A model generated the notes under the pieces. That model was given only the letters and a program-made list of their open reading frames with translations. It ran no database searches and was not told the DNA's origin. A DNA stretch of 64,000 nt from Lacimicrobium alkaliphilum (GTDB lineage Bacteria > Pseudomonadota > Gammaproteobacteria > Enterobacterales > Alteromonadaceae), in NCBI RefSeq assembly GCF_002591895.1, contig NZ_NISX01000003.1:79732-143731 (forward strand), written 5' to 3'. Positions 38,563 through 46,330 of the stretch are shown here, one piece after another. The translations under genes and the position numbers were made by a program. Positions within the stretch are counted from its first letter, which is position 1, and every line of letters begins with the position of its first letter.

Positions 38563-41064
38563 ATGGCGGATAGGGAGCCGAAAAATCACCCGCATTTTAT
38601 TTTCCAAAATAGCGCTCAGGCCGAAAGCTTCACTTCTCCGGTAAAAGGTGGCGGTGGTAAACAGGTGCCCGGCAGAGACAGAAATGCTCATGGTGATGCG
38701 CTGCTGGGTAAGCTCCGGCAACTGACGCCCGTTCTGGCCGAAGCGACGGAACAGCAACGGCAGGCAGGTATAGATGAAGGATTCGGACTGCAAGTTGAGT
38801 TTGAAAGCTTCCCGGATGTTGAACTGGCTTTTGAATCTCTTGCCCGTGAACGCTCAGGCATCGAGCTGAGAAATGTTCGCCAGCATGGTAACAAAACCCT
38901 TGCCACGGTATTTGTGCCAGACGGTAAGCTCGGAGTTTTTGAAAAACTCATCACTGACTATCTGGATGAAAATCAGGACAAAAAAAGTGGCCCTGCCCAT
39001 AGCAAGTTACTGAATGCCATTTCAGAAATTCGTGCAGCCACTTTGCAAGCCCTGTGGACCGACTCTGTTGATTCCATGCCAACAGCAGACGATGAACAAC
39101 TTTGGTGGGAGGTCTGGTTACCAACTCGGGGGGATCGACAAGGTGTAGTGAATCAATTTCGGGAGATGGCCGCCGGACTCAACTTCCGCATTGCGCCCGG
39201 TGAACTGTACTTCCCGGAACGTTCTGTGCTGCTGGTTTATGGCTCAGTCGGCCAGATGAAGCGCTCGATGATGACGTTAAACAGCATCGCCGAGTTACGT
39301 CGCGCCAAGGAAACCGCTGAATTCTTTGATGCTTTACCCCCGCAAGAGCAGCCAGAGTGGGTGGATGAGCTGAACGGTCGCTTAACTCTGCCCGCTGAAG
39401 ATGCTGAGGTACCTTATGTATGCTTGTTTGATACCGGCGTGAACAAAGGGCACCCGTTGCTACAACATGCTATCTCCGATGCAGATAAGCACAGCGTTAA
39501 GCCTGGCTGGGGTGTAGACGATGCCGAAGGACATGGCACAGAAATGGCTGGCCTTGCCCTGCTTGGCAATTTGACCGAAGTTCTGTCTATTGAGGCTCCG
39601 GTAACGATTTCACATCGTTTGGAATCCGTTAAGTTGCTCCCAGAGGATGGGGCCAACGGTGGCGATGCCGTTCTGCATGGCTACCTGACATCAGAGGCGG
39701 TAAATCGGCCAACAGTCACTGCACCACACCGCAAGCGAGTTTTCAGTATGGCGATTACCGCCAGAGATAATCGTGATCGCGGGCGTCCTTCGGCCTGGTC
39801 TGCAACAATAGACGGGCTCGCCTTTGATGCCGACGAACAAGGCGAGACACCAAAACTTTTTGTAGTTTCCGCCGGAAACATCACAGACCCAGGGGCATGG
39901 ATGGAATATCCACACAGCAATTCCTCTGATGGCATTCACGATCCAGCGCAGGCATGGAATGCCCTCACGGTTGGTGCCATGACCCATCTGACGAGGATCA
40001 CAGAGGAAGATGCAGAGCACTATATTCCGGTTGCCGAGGCTGGAGGTTTAAGCCCGTTCAGTACCACATCCCAAACGTGGCAACCCCACTGGCCACTGAA
40101 ACCTGATGTTGTGTTTGAGGGTGGTAATGTAGCTAAGGATGAACTTTTTGCCACTTCGATGCATAGCTTAAGACTGTTGACCACAAGCGCGCAAATCAAC
40201 GAAAGGTTATTCACAACAAGTAACGCGACCAGTGCTGCATCTGCGCTTTGTGCCAGAATGGCCGCTCGGCTAATGGCCAGATACCCGGAACTGTGGCCGG
40301 AGAGCATTCGAGCCCTAATTGTACATTCGGCACAATGGACAGAAGCAATGAAGCGCATGTACCTCCCCGCCCGGGGCGAACCCACCAAAACACAAACCAC
40401 TCAACTGGTGAGACACTGTGGTTTCGGGGAGCCAGATCTTGATAGGGCAATGTGGAGCGCTGATAACTCGCTGACTATGATTTGCGAGGAATTCCTGCAC
40501 CCGTTTAAGCGCAACAATGGAAAAGAACCTCAGCTACGGGATATGAATCTTCATCGCCTGCCATGGCCACTGAAAGAGCTTGAAGCTTTAGGAGAGACCG
40601 AGGTAGAAATGCGGGTAACGCTGTCATACTTCATTGAACCCAATCCGTCAGCCCGCGGAGTGACTTCACGTTATCGGTATGAATCTCATGGTCTTAGATT
40701 TGACGTGAAACGCCCCCTGGAGAGCGAAGCCGACTTCAGAGCCAGAATAAATGCAGCCGCCAGAGACGAAGAACAGCGTATCAACAGAAACGATAGTGAT
40801 CCAAACTGGTTCATTGGTAAAAAAAGTCGGCATAAAGGCTCGCTTCACTCCGACATCTGGAAAGGCAGTGCAGCAGAATTAGCAAGCAGAGGGGCTATTG
40901 CCGTTTATCCTTCTCTCGGTTGGTGGAAAACAAGGCCTGTACTCGAGCGCTATGATCAACGAGTAAGGTATTCGCTGATTGTCTCAATCAGCGCGCCTGA
41001 CGTAGATGTGGACTTGTATACCCCAATTGCCAACCAGATTGGTGTACCAGTTGTCATCGAATAA
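38563..41064 (+). CDS. Subtilisin-like (S8) serine protease, cytoplasmic
   Basis: The 833-residue protein has no signal peptide. A subtilase domain lies at about 275-600 with the triad Asp290 (LFDTGVN), His324 (GHGTEMAGL) and Ser557 (SNATSAASA, in place of the usual GTSMAAP). The N-terminal 270 residues are unique and could be a regulatory or substrate-sensing region. The C-terminal 230 residues are beta-rich. Intracellular location plus pairing with the AAA ATPase suggests regulated proteolysis, for example as a defence effector that cuts host or phage proteins on activation (inference). The ribosome site is AAGGAT. It sits inside the restriction locus, before hsdM. Confidence 0.9.
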   Translation: MADREPKNHPHFIFQNSAQAESFTSPVKGGGGKQVPGRDRNAHGDALLGKLRQLTPVLAEATEQQRQAGIDEGFGLQVEFESFPDVELAFESLARERSGIELRNVRQHGNKTLATVFVPDGKLGVFEKLITDYLDENQDKKSGPAHSKLLNAISEIRAATLQALWTDSVDSMPTADDEQLWWEVWLPTRGDRQGVVNQFREMAAGLNFRIAPGELYFPERSVLLVYGSVGQMKRSMMTLNSIAELRRAKETAEFFDALPPQEQPEWVDELNGRLTLPAEDAEVPYVCLFDTGVNKGHPLLQHAISDADKHSVKPGWGVDDAEGHGTEMAGLALLGNLTEVLSIEAPVTISHRLESVKLLPEDGANGGDAVLHGYLTSEAVNRPTVTAPHRKRVFSMAITARDNRDRGRPSAWSATIDGLAFDADEQGETPKLFVVSAGNITDPGAWMEYPHSNSSDGIHDPAQAWNALTVGAMTHLTRITEEDAEHYIPVAEAGGLSPFSTTSQTWQPHWPLKPDVVFEGGNVAKDELFATSMHSLRLLTTSAQINERLFTTSNATSAASALCARMAARLMARYPELWPESIRALIVHSAQWTEAMKRMYLPARGEPTKTQTTQLVRHCGFGEPDLDRAMWSADNSLTMICEEFLHPFKRNNGKEPQLRDMNLHRLPWPLKELEALGETEVEMRVTLSYFIEPNPSARGVTSRYRYESHGLRFDVKRPLESEADFRARINAAARDEEQRINRNDSDPNWFIGKKSRHKGSLHSDIWKGSAAELASRGAIAVYPSLGWWKTRPVLERYDQRVRYSLIVSISAPDVDVDLYTPIANQIGVPVVIE

Positions 41065-41108
41065 TCTAATTTAGTGGTCCCGATACTGATATAAAAGAGA
41101 AGTAAAAA

Positions 41109-42593
41109 ATGAATACATCGACAATCATCTCCAGAGTCTGGAGCTTCTGCACTACCCTACGGGACGACGGTGTGGGCTATGGCGACTACCTTGAACAGCT
41201 CACCTACCTTATCTTCCTGAAAATGGCAGATGAATATGCCAAACCGCCCTACAGCCGCGATGTGGGGATCCCTGAGAAATATAACTGGCAGGCCCTGAAG
41301 CGTAAGAAGGGGGCCGAGCTGGAAGTGCTCTATGTTGAACTGTTGCGTGAACTGGGCCAAGAAAAAGGCATGCTGGGGCAGATTTTCACCAAAGCGCAGA
41401 ACAAGATCCAGGATCCTGCCAAGCTCTATCGGCTGATTGATATGATCGACAGCACTCAGTGGCTGATGATGGGCGCTGATGTTAAAGGTGATATTTACGA
41501 AGGCTTGCTGGAGAAAAACGCCGAAGACACCAAATCCGGTGCAGGCCAGTATTTCACGCCCCGCTCCCTGATCCGTGCCATGGTTGAATGTGTGCGGCCT
41601 GAGCCGGGCAAGACCATTGCCGACCCTTCCTGCGGCACTGGCGGGTTCTTTCTCAGAGCGTATGATTTTCTGACTAACCCGGATAACTATCAGCTCGACA
41701 AAGAACAGAAGCACCTTTTGAAGCACCACACTTTCTACGGCAATGAAATAGTCGCCAATACCCGGCGGCTGTGTCTAATGAATATGTTTTTGCATAACAT
41801 AGGTGAAATAGACGGCGAAAGCCTGATTTCTCCCAACGATGCGCTGATTGCCCCAAACCCGGTCAGTGTGGACTATGTGCTGGCCAATCCGCCCTTTGGT
41901 AAGAAAAGCTCAATGAGTTTTACCAATGAAGAGGGCGAGCAGGAAACCAATGAGCTGACCTATAACCGTCAGGATTTCTGGGCCACCACCTCCAACAAAC
42001 AGCTCAACTTTGTGCAACATATTCGTAGTATGCTCAAGACCAGTGGCAAAGCGGCCGTGGTAGTGCCTGACAACGTGCTGTTTGAAGGCGGCGCTGGAGA
42101 AACCATCCGCAAGAAGCTGCTTGATAATACGGTGCTGCACACCATATTACGGCTACCTACCGGCATCTTCTACGCCAATGGCGTAAAGGCAAATGTGTTA
42201 TTTTTTGATAACCGCCCTGCCAGCCCTGAACCCTGGACAAAAGATGTGTGGTTCTACGATTACCGTACGAATGTTCACCATACGCTGAAGAAAAAGCCTA
42301 TGCGCTTTGACGATCTGAAAGATTTTATTGAATGCTACAACCCTCAGAATCTCGGCGAGCGGACCGAGACCTGGCACCCGGAAAATAACCCCGGGGGACG
42401 CTGGCGCAAATACAACTATGAAGAACTGATGGCACGGGATAAAACCAGCCTGGATATTTTCTGGTTGAAGGACAAGAGCTTGTCAGATCTGGATAACCTG
42501 CCGGAGCCAGACGATCTGGCTGAAGAAATCATTGAGAATCTGGAAGCGGGCCTGAACAGCTTTAGAGAAGTATTGGCCGGAATAAGTAGATAG
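41109..42593 (+). CDS. hsdM: Type I restriction enzyme methylase subunit M
   Basis: HsdM is the N6-adenine methyltransferase of the type I complex. The 494-residue protein has an N-terminal helical domain, SAM-binding motif I DPSCGTGGFF (172-181) and catalytic motif IV NPPF (260-263). The preceding AGQYFTPRSLIRAM segment is typical. It lacks obvious lesions and should be active. It is separated from hsdS by TrlF, AAA and protease genes, about 6.6 kb, which is unusual because M and S are normally adjacent. It is the last gene of the island, just before the candidate right end. Confidence 0.96.
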   Translation: MNTSTIISRVWSFCTTLRDDGVGYGDYLEQLTYLIFLKMADEYAKPPYSRDVGIPEKYNWQALKRKKGAELEVLYVELLRELGQEKGMLGQIFTKAQNKIQDPAKLYRLIDMIDSTQWLMMGADVKGDIYEGLLEKNAEDTKSGAGQYFTPRSLIRAMVECVRPEPGKTIADPSCGTGGFFLRAYDFLTNPDNYQLDKEQKHLLKHHTFYGNEIVANTRRLCLMNMFLHNIGEIDGESLISPNDALIAPNPVSVDYVLANPPFGKKSSMSFTNEEGEQETNELTYNRQDFWATTSNKQLNFVQHIRSMLKTSGKAAVVVPDNVLFEGGAGETIRKKLLDNTVLHTILRLPTGIFYANGVKANVLFFDNRPASPEPWTKDVWFYDYRTNVHHTLKKKPMRFDDLKDFIECYNPQNLGERTETWHPENNPGGRWRKYNYEELMARDKTSLDIFWLKDKSLSDLDNLPEPDDLAEEIIENLEAGLNSFREVLAGISR

Positions 42594-42645
42594 AGGGGCC
42601 GATTTTCAAAGAGTTGGAAGCGGTAAATAATTTGAAAGGCGTGGG

Positions 42646-42662
42646 TTTTTGTTAACTAAGAG
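42646..42662 (+). repeat. Candidate right recombination site
   Basis: TTTTTGTTAACTAAGAG matches the left copy TTTATGTTAACTATGAG (18858-18874) at 15 of 17 positions in the same orientation, 53 bases after the hsdM stop codon. Confidence 0.5.
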
Positions 42663-42819
42663 CCCTAAAATGAACTGGTTTTGAGCTACAATTAACAAAT
42701 TTTTTGGTTTTTGTTAATCTTGACTAACTCGTTTAAATTCATAATATTGATTTACAATGACTTTACAAGTCACTCACTCACGCACTTTTAAAATAATGTG
42801 CCCTTTACCATTTTAGATC

Positions 42820-42838
42820 CGTCACAAATTTTGTGACG
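42820..42838. promoter_or_regulatory. Perfect palindrome CGTCACAAATTTTGTGACG
   Basis: Two 9-base arms, CGTCACAAA and TTTGTGACG, are perfectly inverted around a single T. The size and symmetry suit a dimeric regulator's operator, but there is no gene close enough to name a target. Confidence 0.45.
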
Positions 42839-42972
42839 CAAACAGAATGTGTTGGTCAGGAATAGTCCACCAGGTTGACTGTATCTGCAGTTAACCTGTT
42901 TGTCTTTCAGACAGTAATCTGTATGAGATCAGCGTATCAGAAGCTCTGACGTACAGCAGTGTATGAATAAAA

Positions 42973-43170
42973 ATGCTTGTCTTGGGGGACAATGGGTGTT
43001 TTTCAGATATTGGAAAGAGTTACATTAAAGCCGACTTGCTGCTGGCACAGTCTAAACTGGATGAAGCCAACGCACTGTTCGCGATGATAGATCATAATAG
43101 CCTGCATGCTTACCATCATAATATCTATGACGAGCTGGCCAGTCGACTCGCGGAGGCAGTATTGCACTGA
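42973..43170 (+). CDS. Doubtful 65-residue ORF, possible gene remnant
   Basis: The predicted peptide has an alpha-helical, TPR-like texture (KADLLLAQSKLDEANALFA followed by a His-rich turn) and could be the tail of a degraded gene. There is no ribosome site and no recognisable start context. It may be a pseudogene fragment left at the island border. Confidence 0.25.
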   Translation: MLVLGDNGCFSDIGKSYIKADLLLAQSKLDEANALFAMIDHNSLHAYHHNIYDELASRLAEAVLH

Positions 43171-43222
43171 TTCAGCGTCGCTATGCTCAGGTAGTGTTTT
43201 TTAACCCTCTACTCTCAGCCGT

Positions 43223-44176
43223 CTATGTTTTCTCTGCGATCCCTATAAGCTTCTCGGCCTGAGCTTTCAGAGCCTGCTTTAACTCAACAGGCTCCAGAAT
43301 GCTGAAGTCAAAGGGTAACTGACTAAGCCACAGGGCAAACCAACGAGCGCTGTCGGTGCGTGTGCTGAGCAACAGCCCTTCATCTTTTGGCTCCAGCATG
43401 GATGCCATTGAGCCCAGCTCTTCTGCTGCCTGTTCTTTGCTTGTATGCAACAGAACCCTGACCTGAAGATTACCAGGCATATTTTTCAGGCTCTGGCGAA
43501 AGTATTCAGCGGTATTGAAGCCTTGTGGCCGGATAAAGTTCTGTCCGAGAAGCTCAATGTTCTCCAGCCTGTCCAGTCTGAACGTACGCAGATCCCGTCG
43601 CAGATGGCAGTAACCGCTCATGTACCAGCGTCCACGGCGAAATAACAGTCCGTAGGGGTCCACATCCCGTTCCACAGCGCCTTTTTCATGAGAGGCATAC
43701 AAAATTCTGAGTGAGCGTTGTTGTTGTACCGCTTCCAGCAAAGGTTGCAGATGTTGCTGCGGTTTACCCGGCAGGGACTCCGGCAGCATCAGGTCAATGT
43801 TTTCTGAAATCGCCCGCGCTCTGGACTTAAGCTTAGCGGGCATTACCCGCTCCAGCTTAGCCTGTACACTGCTGATAGCGGGCTGCATATCAGTCAGATT
43901 GAGGGCCTTCGCGGCCAGCAGCCCCAGGGACAAAGACAGGGTTTCTTCATTGGTAAACATCATTGGCGGCAGTTTAAATCCGGCAATCAGCATATAGCCG
44001 CCATCACGGCCCTGCTCAGTGGTGACCGGAATACCCAGATCTTCCAGTGAGCGGATATATCGGCGTACTGTTCGTTTGTCCACATTCAGCTGTTCTGCCA
44101 GCTCTGTGCCTGTCATACGCCCGTGAGACTGCAATAATTCCAGCAATGTCAGCACCCGAATGGTAGGGCCACTCAT
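43223..44176 (-). CDS. HTH-WYL domain transcriptional regulator (YafY-like)
   Basis: The 317-residue cytoplasmic protein has an N-terminal winged helix-turn-helix (GTELAEQLNVDKRTVRRYIR near 23-42), a middle WYL domain (RSLRILYASHEKGAVERDVD, then GRWYMSGYCHLRRDLRTFRL near 183-202) and a C-terminal WCX extension. WYL domains sense nucleic acids or small ligands. It is divergent from the GST gene, 169 bases away, and probably controls that gene and itself. An AGGAAC ribosome site precedes the ATG. Confidence 0.92.
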   Translation of the reverse strand: MSGPTIRVLTLLELLQSHGRMTGTELAEQLNVDKRTVRRYIRSLEDLGIPVTTEQGRDGGYMLIAGFKLPPMMFTNEETLSLSLGLLAAKALNLTDMQPAISSVQAKLERVMPAKLKSRARAISENIDLMLPESLPGKPQQHLQPLLEAVQQQRSLRILYASHEKGAVERDVDPYGLLFRRGRWYMSGYCHLRRDLRTFRLDRLENIELLGQNFIRPQGFNTAEYFRQSLKNMPGNLQVRVLLHTSKEQAAEELGSMASMLEPKDEGLLLSTRTDSARWFALWLSQLPFDFSILEPVELKQALKAQAEKLIGIAEKT

Positions 44177-44220
44177 AGTATGTTCCTGCGAATCAACCAG
44201 ACTTAAATATATCTTTTAAT

Positions 44221-44239
44221 TAGGATCAATTCTGTCCTA
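44221..44239. promoter_or_regulatory. Candidate operator in the WYL-GST intergenic region
   Basis: TAGGA (44221-44225) and TCCTA (44235-44239) are inverted around nine bases, in the centre of the AT-rich divergent promoter region. A dimeric repressor such as the WYL protein could bind here. Confidence 0.35.
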
Positions 44240-44345
44240 TATAGGTTTTATCTTAATCCGGTATCAGCAGACATCACAAGCTGAGATTCGCCAGGAAGTG
44301 AGAGGGCGAAGAAAATGTTATTAATTAAAATCAAGGATCCGAATC

Positions 44346-44966
44346 ATGCAAGAACTGACTTTTTTCACTAATCCTAATTCCCGTGGCCGCATTATCCGCT
44401 GGATGCTCGAAGAACTTGGCGTTCCTTACACCACTAAAGTCCTGGAGTACGGTGGTGATATCAAATCACCCTATTACCTTAAACTCAATCCCATGGGTAA
44501 AGTACCGGCAATCAAGCACGGCGATCTGGTGGTCACCGAGGGTGCCGCAATCTGCGCGTATCTTGCTGATCACTATGCCGATAAAAATCTTGCACCGGCT
44601 CTGAGCAGTCCGCAACGGGGTACCTATTATCGCTGGCTGTTCTTTGCTGCAGGGCCACTGGAAATGGCAACGACTGCAAAAGCCTACGACTGGCGGATAG
44701 ACGCAGAAAATTCCCAGTCCGTGGGCTGTGGTCTGTATCAGAATGTGCTCGATACGCTGGAAACCGCACTGGAAAACGGCCCCTATTTATGTGGCGAACA
44801 ATTCACTGCCGCAGATGTGTATGTAGGCAGCCATATCAGTTGGGGCATGATGTTTAAGAGCCTGGAAGAGCGCCCTTCCTTCAAACGCTATGTGCAACGC
44901 CTGGAATCACGGGAAGCGGCTATCCGGGCCAACCAACTGGATGATGCGCTGGTAAAGCAGGATTAA
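44346..44966 (+). CDS. Glutathione S-transferase family protein
   Basis: The 206-residue protein has an N-terminal thioredoxin-like domain (LTFFTNPNSRGRIIRWMLEE, with Ser in the active-site position of the Ser/Cys-type bacterial enzymes), the cis-Pro segment MGKVPAIKHGD, the glutathione-binding TEGAAICAYLAD, and an all-helical C-terminal domain containing FTAADVYVGS. It conjugates glutathione to electrophiles in the cytoplasm. The start follows AAGGATC. It is likely under the divergent WYL regulator and ends at a hairpin. Confidence 0.93.
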   Translation: MQELTFFTNPNSRGRIIRWMLEELGVPYTTKVLEYGGDIKSPYYLKLNPMGKVPAIKHGDLVVTEGAAICAYLADHYADKNLAPALSSPQRGTYYRWLFFAAGPLEMATTAKAYDWRIDAENSQSVGCGLYQNVLDTLETALENGPYLCGEQFTAADVYVGSHISWGMMFKSLEERPSFKRYVQRLESREAAIRANQLDDALVKQD

Positions 44967-44973
44967 CATCTGT

Positions 44974-45003
44974 ACACCAGCGATACCAGGTTATCGCTGG
45001 TGT
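44974..45003. terminator. Hairpin terminator after the GST gene
   Basis: ACACCAGCGATA (44974-44985) and TATCGCTGGTGT (44992-45003) form a perfect 12-bp stem with a 6-base loop. The T-tract on either side is poor, so it may stop transcription only partly. Confidence 0.6.
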
Positions 45004-45041
45004 TAATCCCGGATAGAGGATATCTCAATAATCAGCTTCAG

Positions 45042-45386
45042 TTAAAACAGTAAACTCAGTTCAAACAAGAGCTTGCTCAGGCTTTGACGACTGTCCATAA
45101 CCAGTAATAATTCGACGGTCTGATGTTGGCTATTCACTTTGTAAAACAGGATATTATGCTTGTCTAACTGCCACTGACGATAGTCAACAATACCTAAAGC
45201 CAATAATCGCTCGCTGATCGGGGCTATTTCAGGAGTGGAGGGTAAATGCTGCTCGATTTGTTGTTTAATATCCGTAAGGGCCTTTGCAGCAGAAGGCTCA
45301 CCGTATTTTTCAGCCAGAAAGGCCTTGAGTCGTTGCACCGATAGTCTGAATATCGGCGAGGTGACAATTGAGAAGCCCTCAGTCAA
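45042..45386 (-). CDS. RelE/ParE-type toxin
   Basis: This 114-residue protein has the RelE/ParE helix-hairpin pattern, with a basic helix region SVQRLKAFLAEKYGEPSAAK, the segment YRQWQLDKHNILFYKV and C-terminal LLLVMDSRQSL. It is the toxin of a type II pair, either an mRNA interferase or a gyrase poison; the exact target is not clear. It starts at TTG 45386 inside the last codons of the antitoxin gene, so the two are translationally coupled with antitoxin first. Confidence 0.8.
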   Translation of the reverse strand: MTEGFSIVTSPIFRLSVQRLKAFLAEKYGEPSAAKALTDIKQQIEQHLPSTPEIAPISERLLALGIVDYRQWQLDKHNILFYKVNSQHQTVELLLVMDSRQSLSKLLFELSLLF

Positions 45387-45597
45387 AGGCCTGTTCCACC
45401 GTCAGGCCGACATTTTGCAGAGATTTTTCTGATAGTTTGAGTATTTTCAGCAGTGCCAGCGTTTCCTGCTGAAACTGATAATCCTCATAAGACTGCACCA
45501 CAAAAGCCGGTTTCCCATGTTTTGTAATCAGCAGATCTTCATGCAACTCCAGCGTATTGGCATGCTCTTTTAAGTAAGTAACCGTTTCGGTTTGCAT
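45379..45597 (-). CDS. Phd/YefM-type antitoxin
   Basis: This is a 72-residue antitoxin: MQTETVTYLKEHANTLELHE, then LLITKHGKPAFVVQSYEDYQ, the Phd/YefM N-terminal DNA-binding pattern with the usual KHGKPAxVV block, and a C-terminal tail that neutralises the toxin. The frame is open further to 45711, but the ATG at 45597 with AAGGTGG upstream gives the family N-terminus. Palindromes just upstream (45604-45627) fit autoregulation. Confidence 0.87.
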   Translation of the reverse strand: MQTETVTYLKEHANTLELHEDLLITKHGKPAFVVQSYEDYQFQQETLALLKILKLSEKSLQNVGLTVEQAFD

Positions 45598-45603
45598 AAA
45601 CCA

Positions 45604-45627
45604 CCTTTTAAAAGGCTTTAAAAAGTC
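45604..45627. promoter_or_regulatory. Autoregulatory operator of the toxin-antitoxin pair
   Basis: CCTTTTAAAAGG (45604-45615) is a perfect 12-bp palindrome, followed by a near-palindromic CTTTAAAAAG (45617-45626). They lie just upstream of the antitoxin start codon, where Phd-family antitoxins bind. Confidence 0.55.
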
Positions 45628-45733
45628 TTTTGAGATTAGCAGAGCATACGCAGGATTACCAGCAGTGCCAGTCGGAATAGGATACACGCGGAAGCTAAGG
45701 GTATATATCAACCACTCAGAACAACTAATGTTG

Positions 45734-46123
45734 TTACAGACCCGGCAACAGCCAGGCCAGGGCCTGATCCTGACTGGAAAAGTTTTTCAGCGGATAGTTT
45801 CTGCTATCCGCTATTGACTGCACCAGACCTTGTTGTTGATCCCCGGCGTTAACGACTCTGGCTACCCGAATACGCCTGAGTAAACTGTCTAACTGATCCA
45901 TCATCGCCAGCAATCTGTTGTCATCAACATTCTTTACCATTTCCCGCATATCAATTAATGCTCTATGGCAATCATAGCGCTGACTCAGCTGCATAATTTT
46001 ATTGTACATGGCAAGAATGTCTTCCGGCTCAGCCAAACCGCAAGCGGTAATATGCAAAAGCCCGGACTCCCTATCGTAGCAGTGTGTAGCCCTGAATTTC
46101 TCCGTAACCTCTGTGTGCTGCAT
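45734..46123 (-). CDS. SpoIIAA/STAS-like hypothetical protein
   Basis: The 129-residue cytoplasmic protein has an alternating strand-helix pattern: SGLLHITACGLAEPEDILAM, then DCHRALIDMREM in the middle, and a final helix around SSQDQALAWLL. This is the pattern of SpoIIAA-like/STAS-related domains. No phosphorylatable Ser motif is evident. Its role is unknown. It lies just upstream of the MSHA locus and in the opposite direction. Confidence 0.65.
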   Translation of the reverse strand: MQHTEVTEKFRATHCYDRESGLLHITACGLAEPEDILAMYNKIMQLSQRYDCHRALIDMREMVKNVDDNRLLAMMDQLDSLLRRIRVARVVNAGDQQQGLVQSIADSRNYPLKNFSSQDQALAWLLPGL

Positions 46124-46289
46124 TAATCTGCTTTCCCTTACACGACCCTGCTTTAATCAATAGACCAGATCTCAACTTGTGCAACTATTTCCCACCGTCT
46201 TACACTATCATCAGTGTTTGATTAAACACCGGCAGATGTTTCCGGGATTTATACAGGGGGCTGGTACAGAAAGTTAATGTCTGCTCTAA

Positions 46290-46318
46290 TTGATACAAAT
46301 TATAACAATTAATACAAA
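46290..46318 (+). promoter_or_regulatory. Possible promoter of the MSHA operon
   Basis: TTGATA (46290-46295) with a 17-base spacer to TACAAA (46313-46318). If used, the leader before the mshI TTG start would be only a few bases. A TATAAC at 46301-46306 is an alternative -10. Confidence 0.35.
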
Positions 46319-46330
46319 GGTATACTGCGC

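Larger units (their letters stand above)
18755..42662. mobile_element. GInt-like genomic island carrying a defence block
   Basis: An island of about 23.9 kb lies between ssb and a chromosomal WYL/GST region. Its left end holds three tandem tyrosine recombinases and a small coiled-coil gene, the layout of GInt elements (ginABCD). Cargo includes a RecD2-like helicase, an unknown operon, a serine recombinase, and a type I restriction locus with extra defence-type genes. TGTTAACTA motifs occur at both ends (18755-18771, 18858-18874, 42646-42662). The exact boundaries are uncertain because there are two left-end candidates, and the first would put the ssb terminator hairpin inside the element. Confidence 0.7.
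42594..43222. other. Right junction region of the island
   Basis: These 629 bases lie between hsdM and the WYL regulator. They are AT-rich on the left, with GGTTTTTGTTAA twice (42644-42655 and 42706-42717), an inverted TTAACAA (42692-42698) and a perfect palindrome at 42820-42838. The only open frame is a doubtful 65-residue one at 42973. The clustering of GTTAA motifs suggests recombinase-binding sites. Confidence 0.5.
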
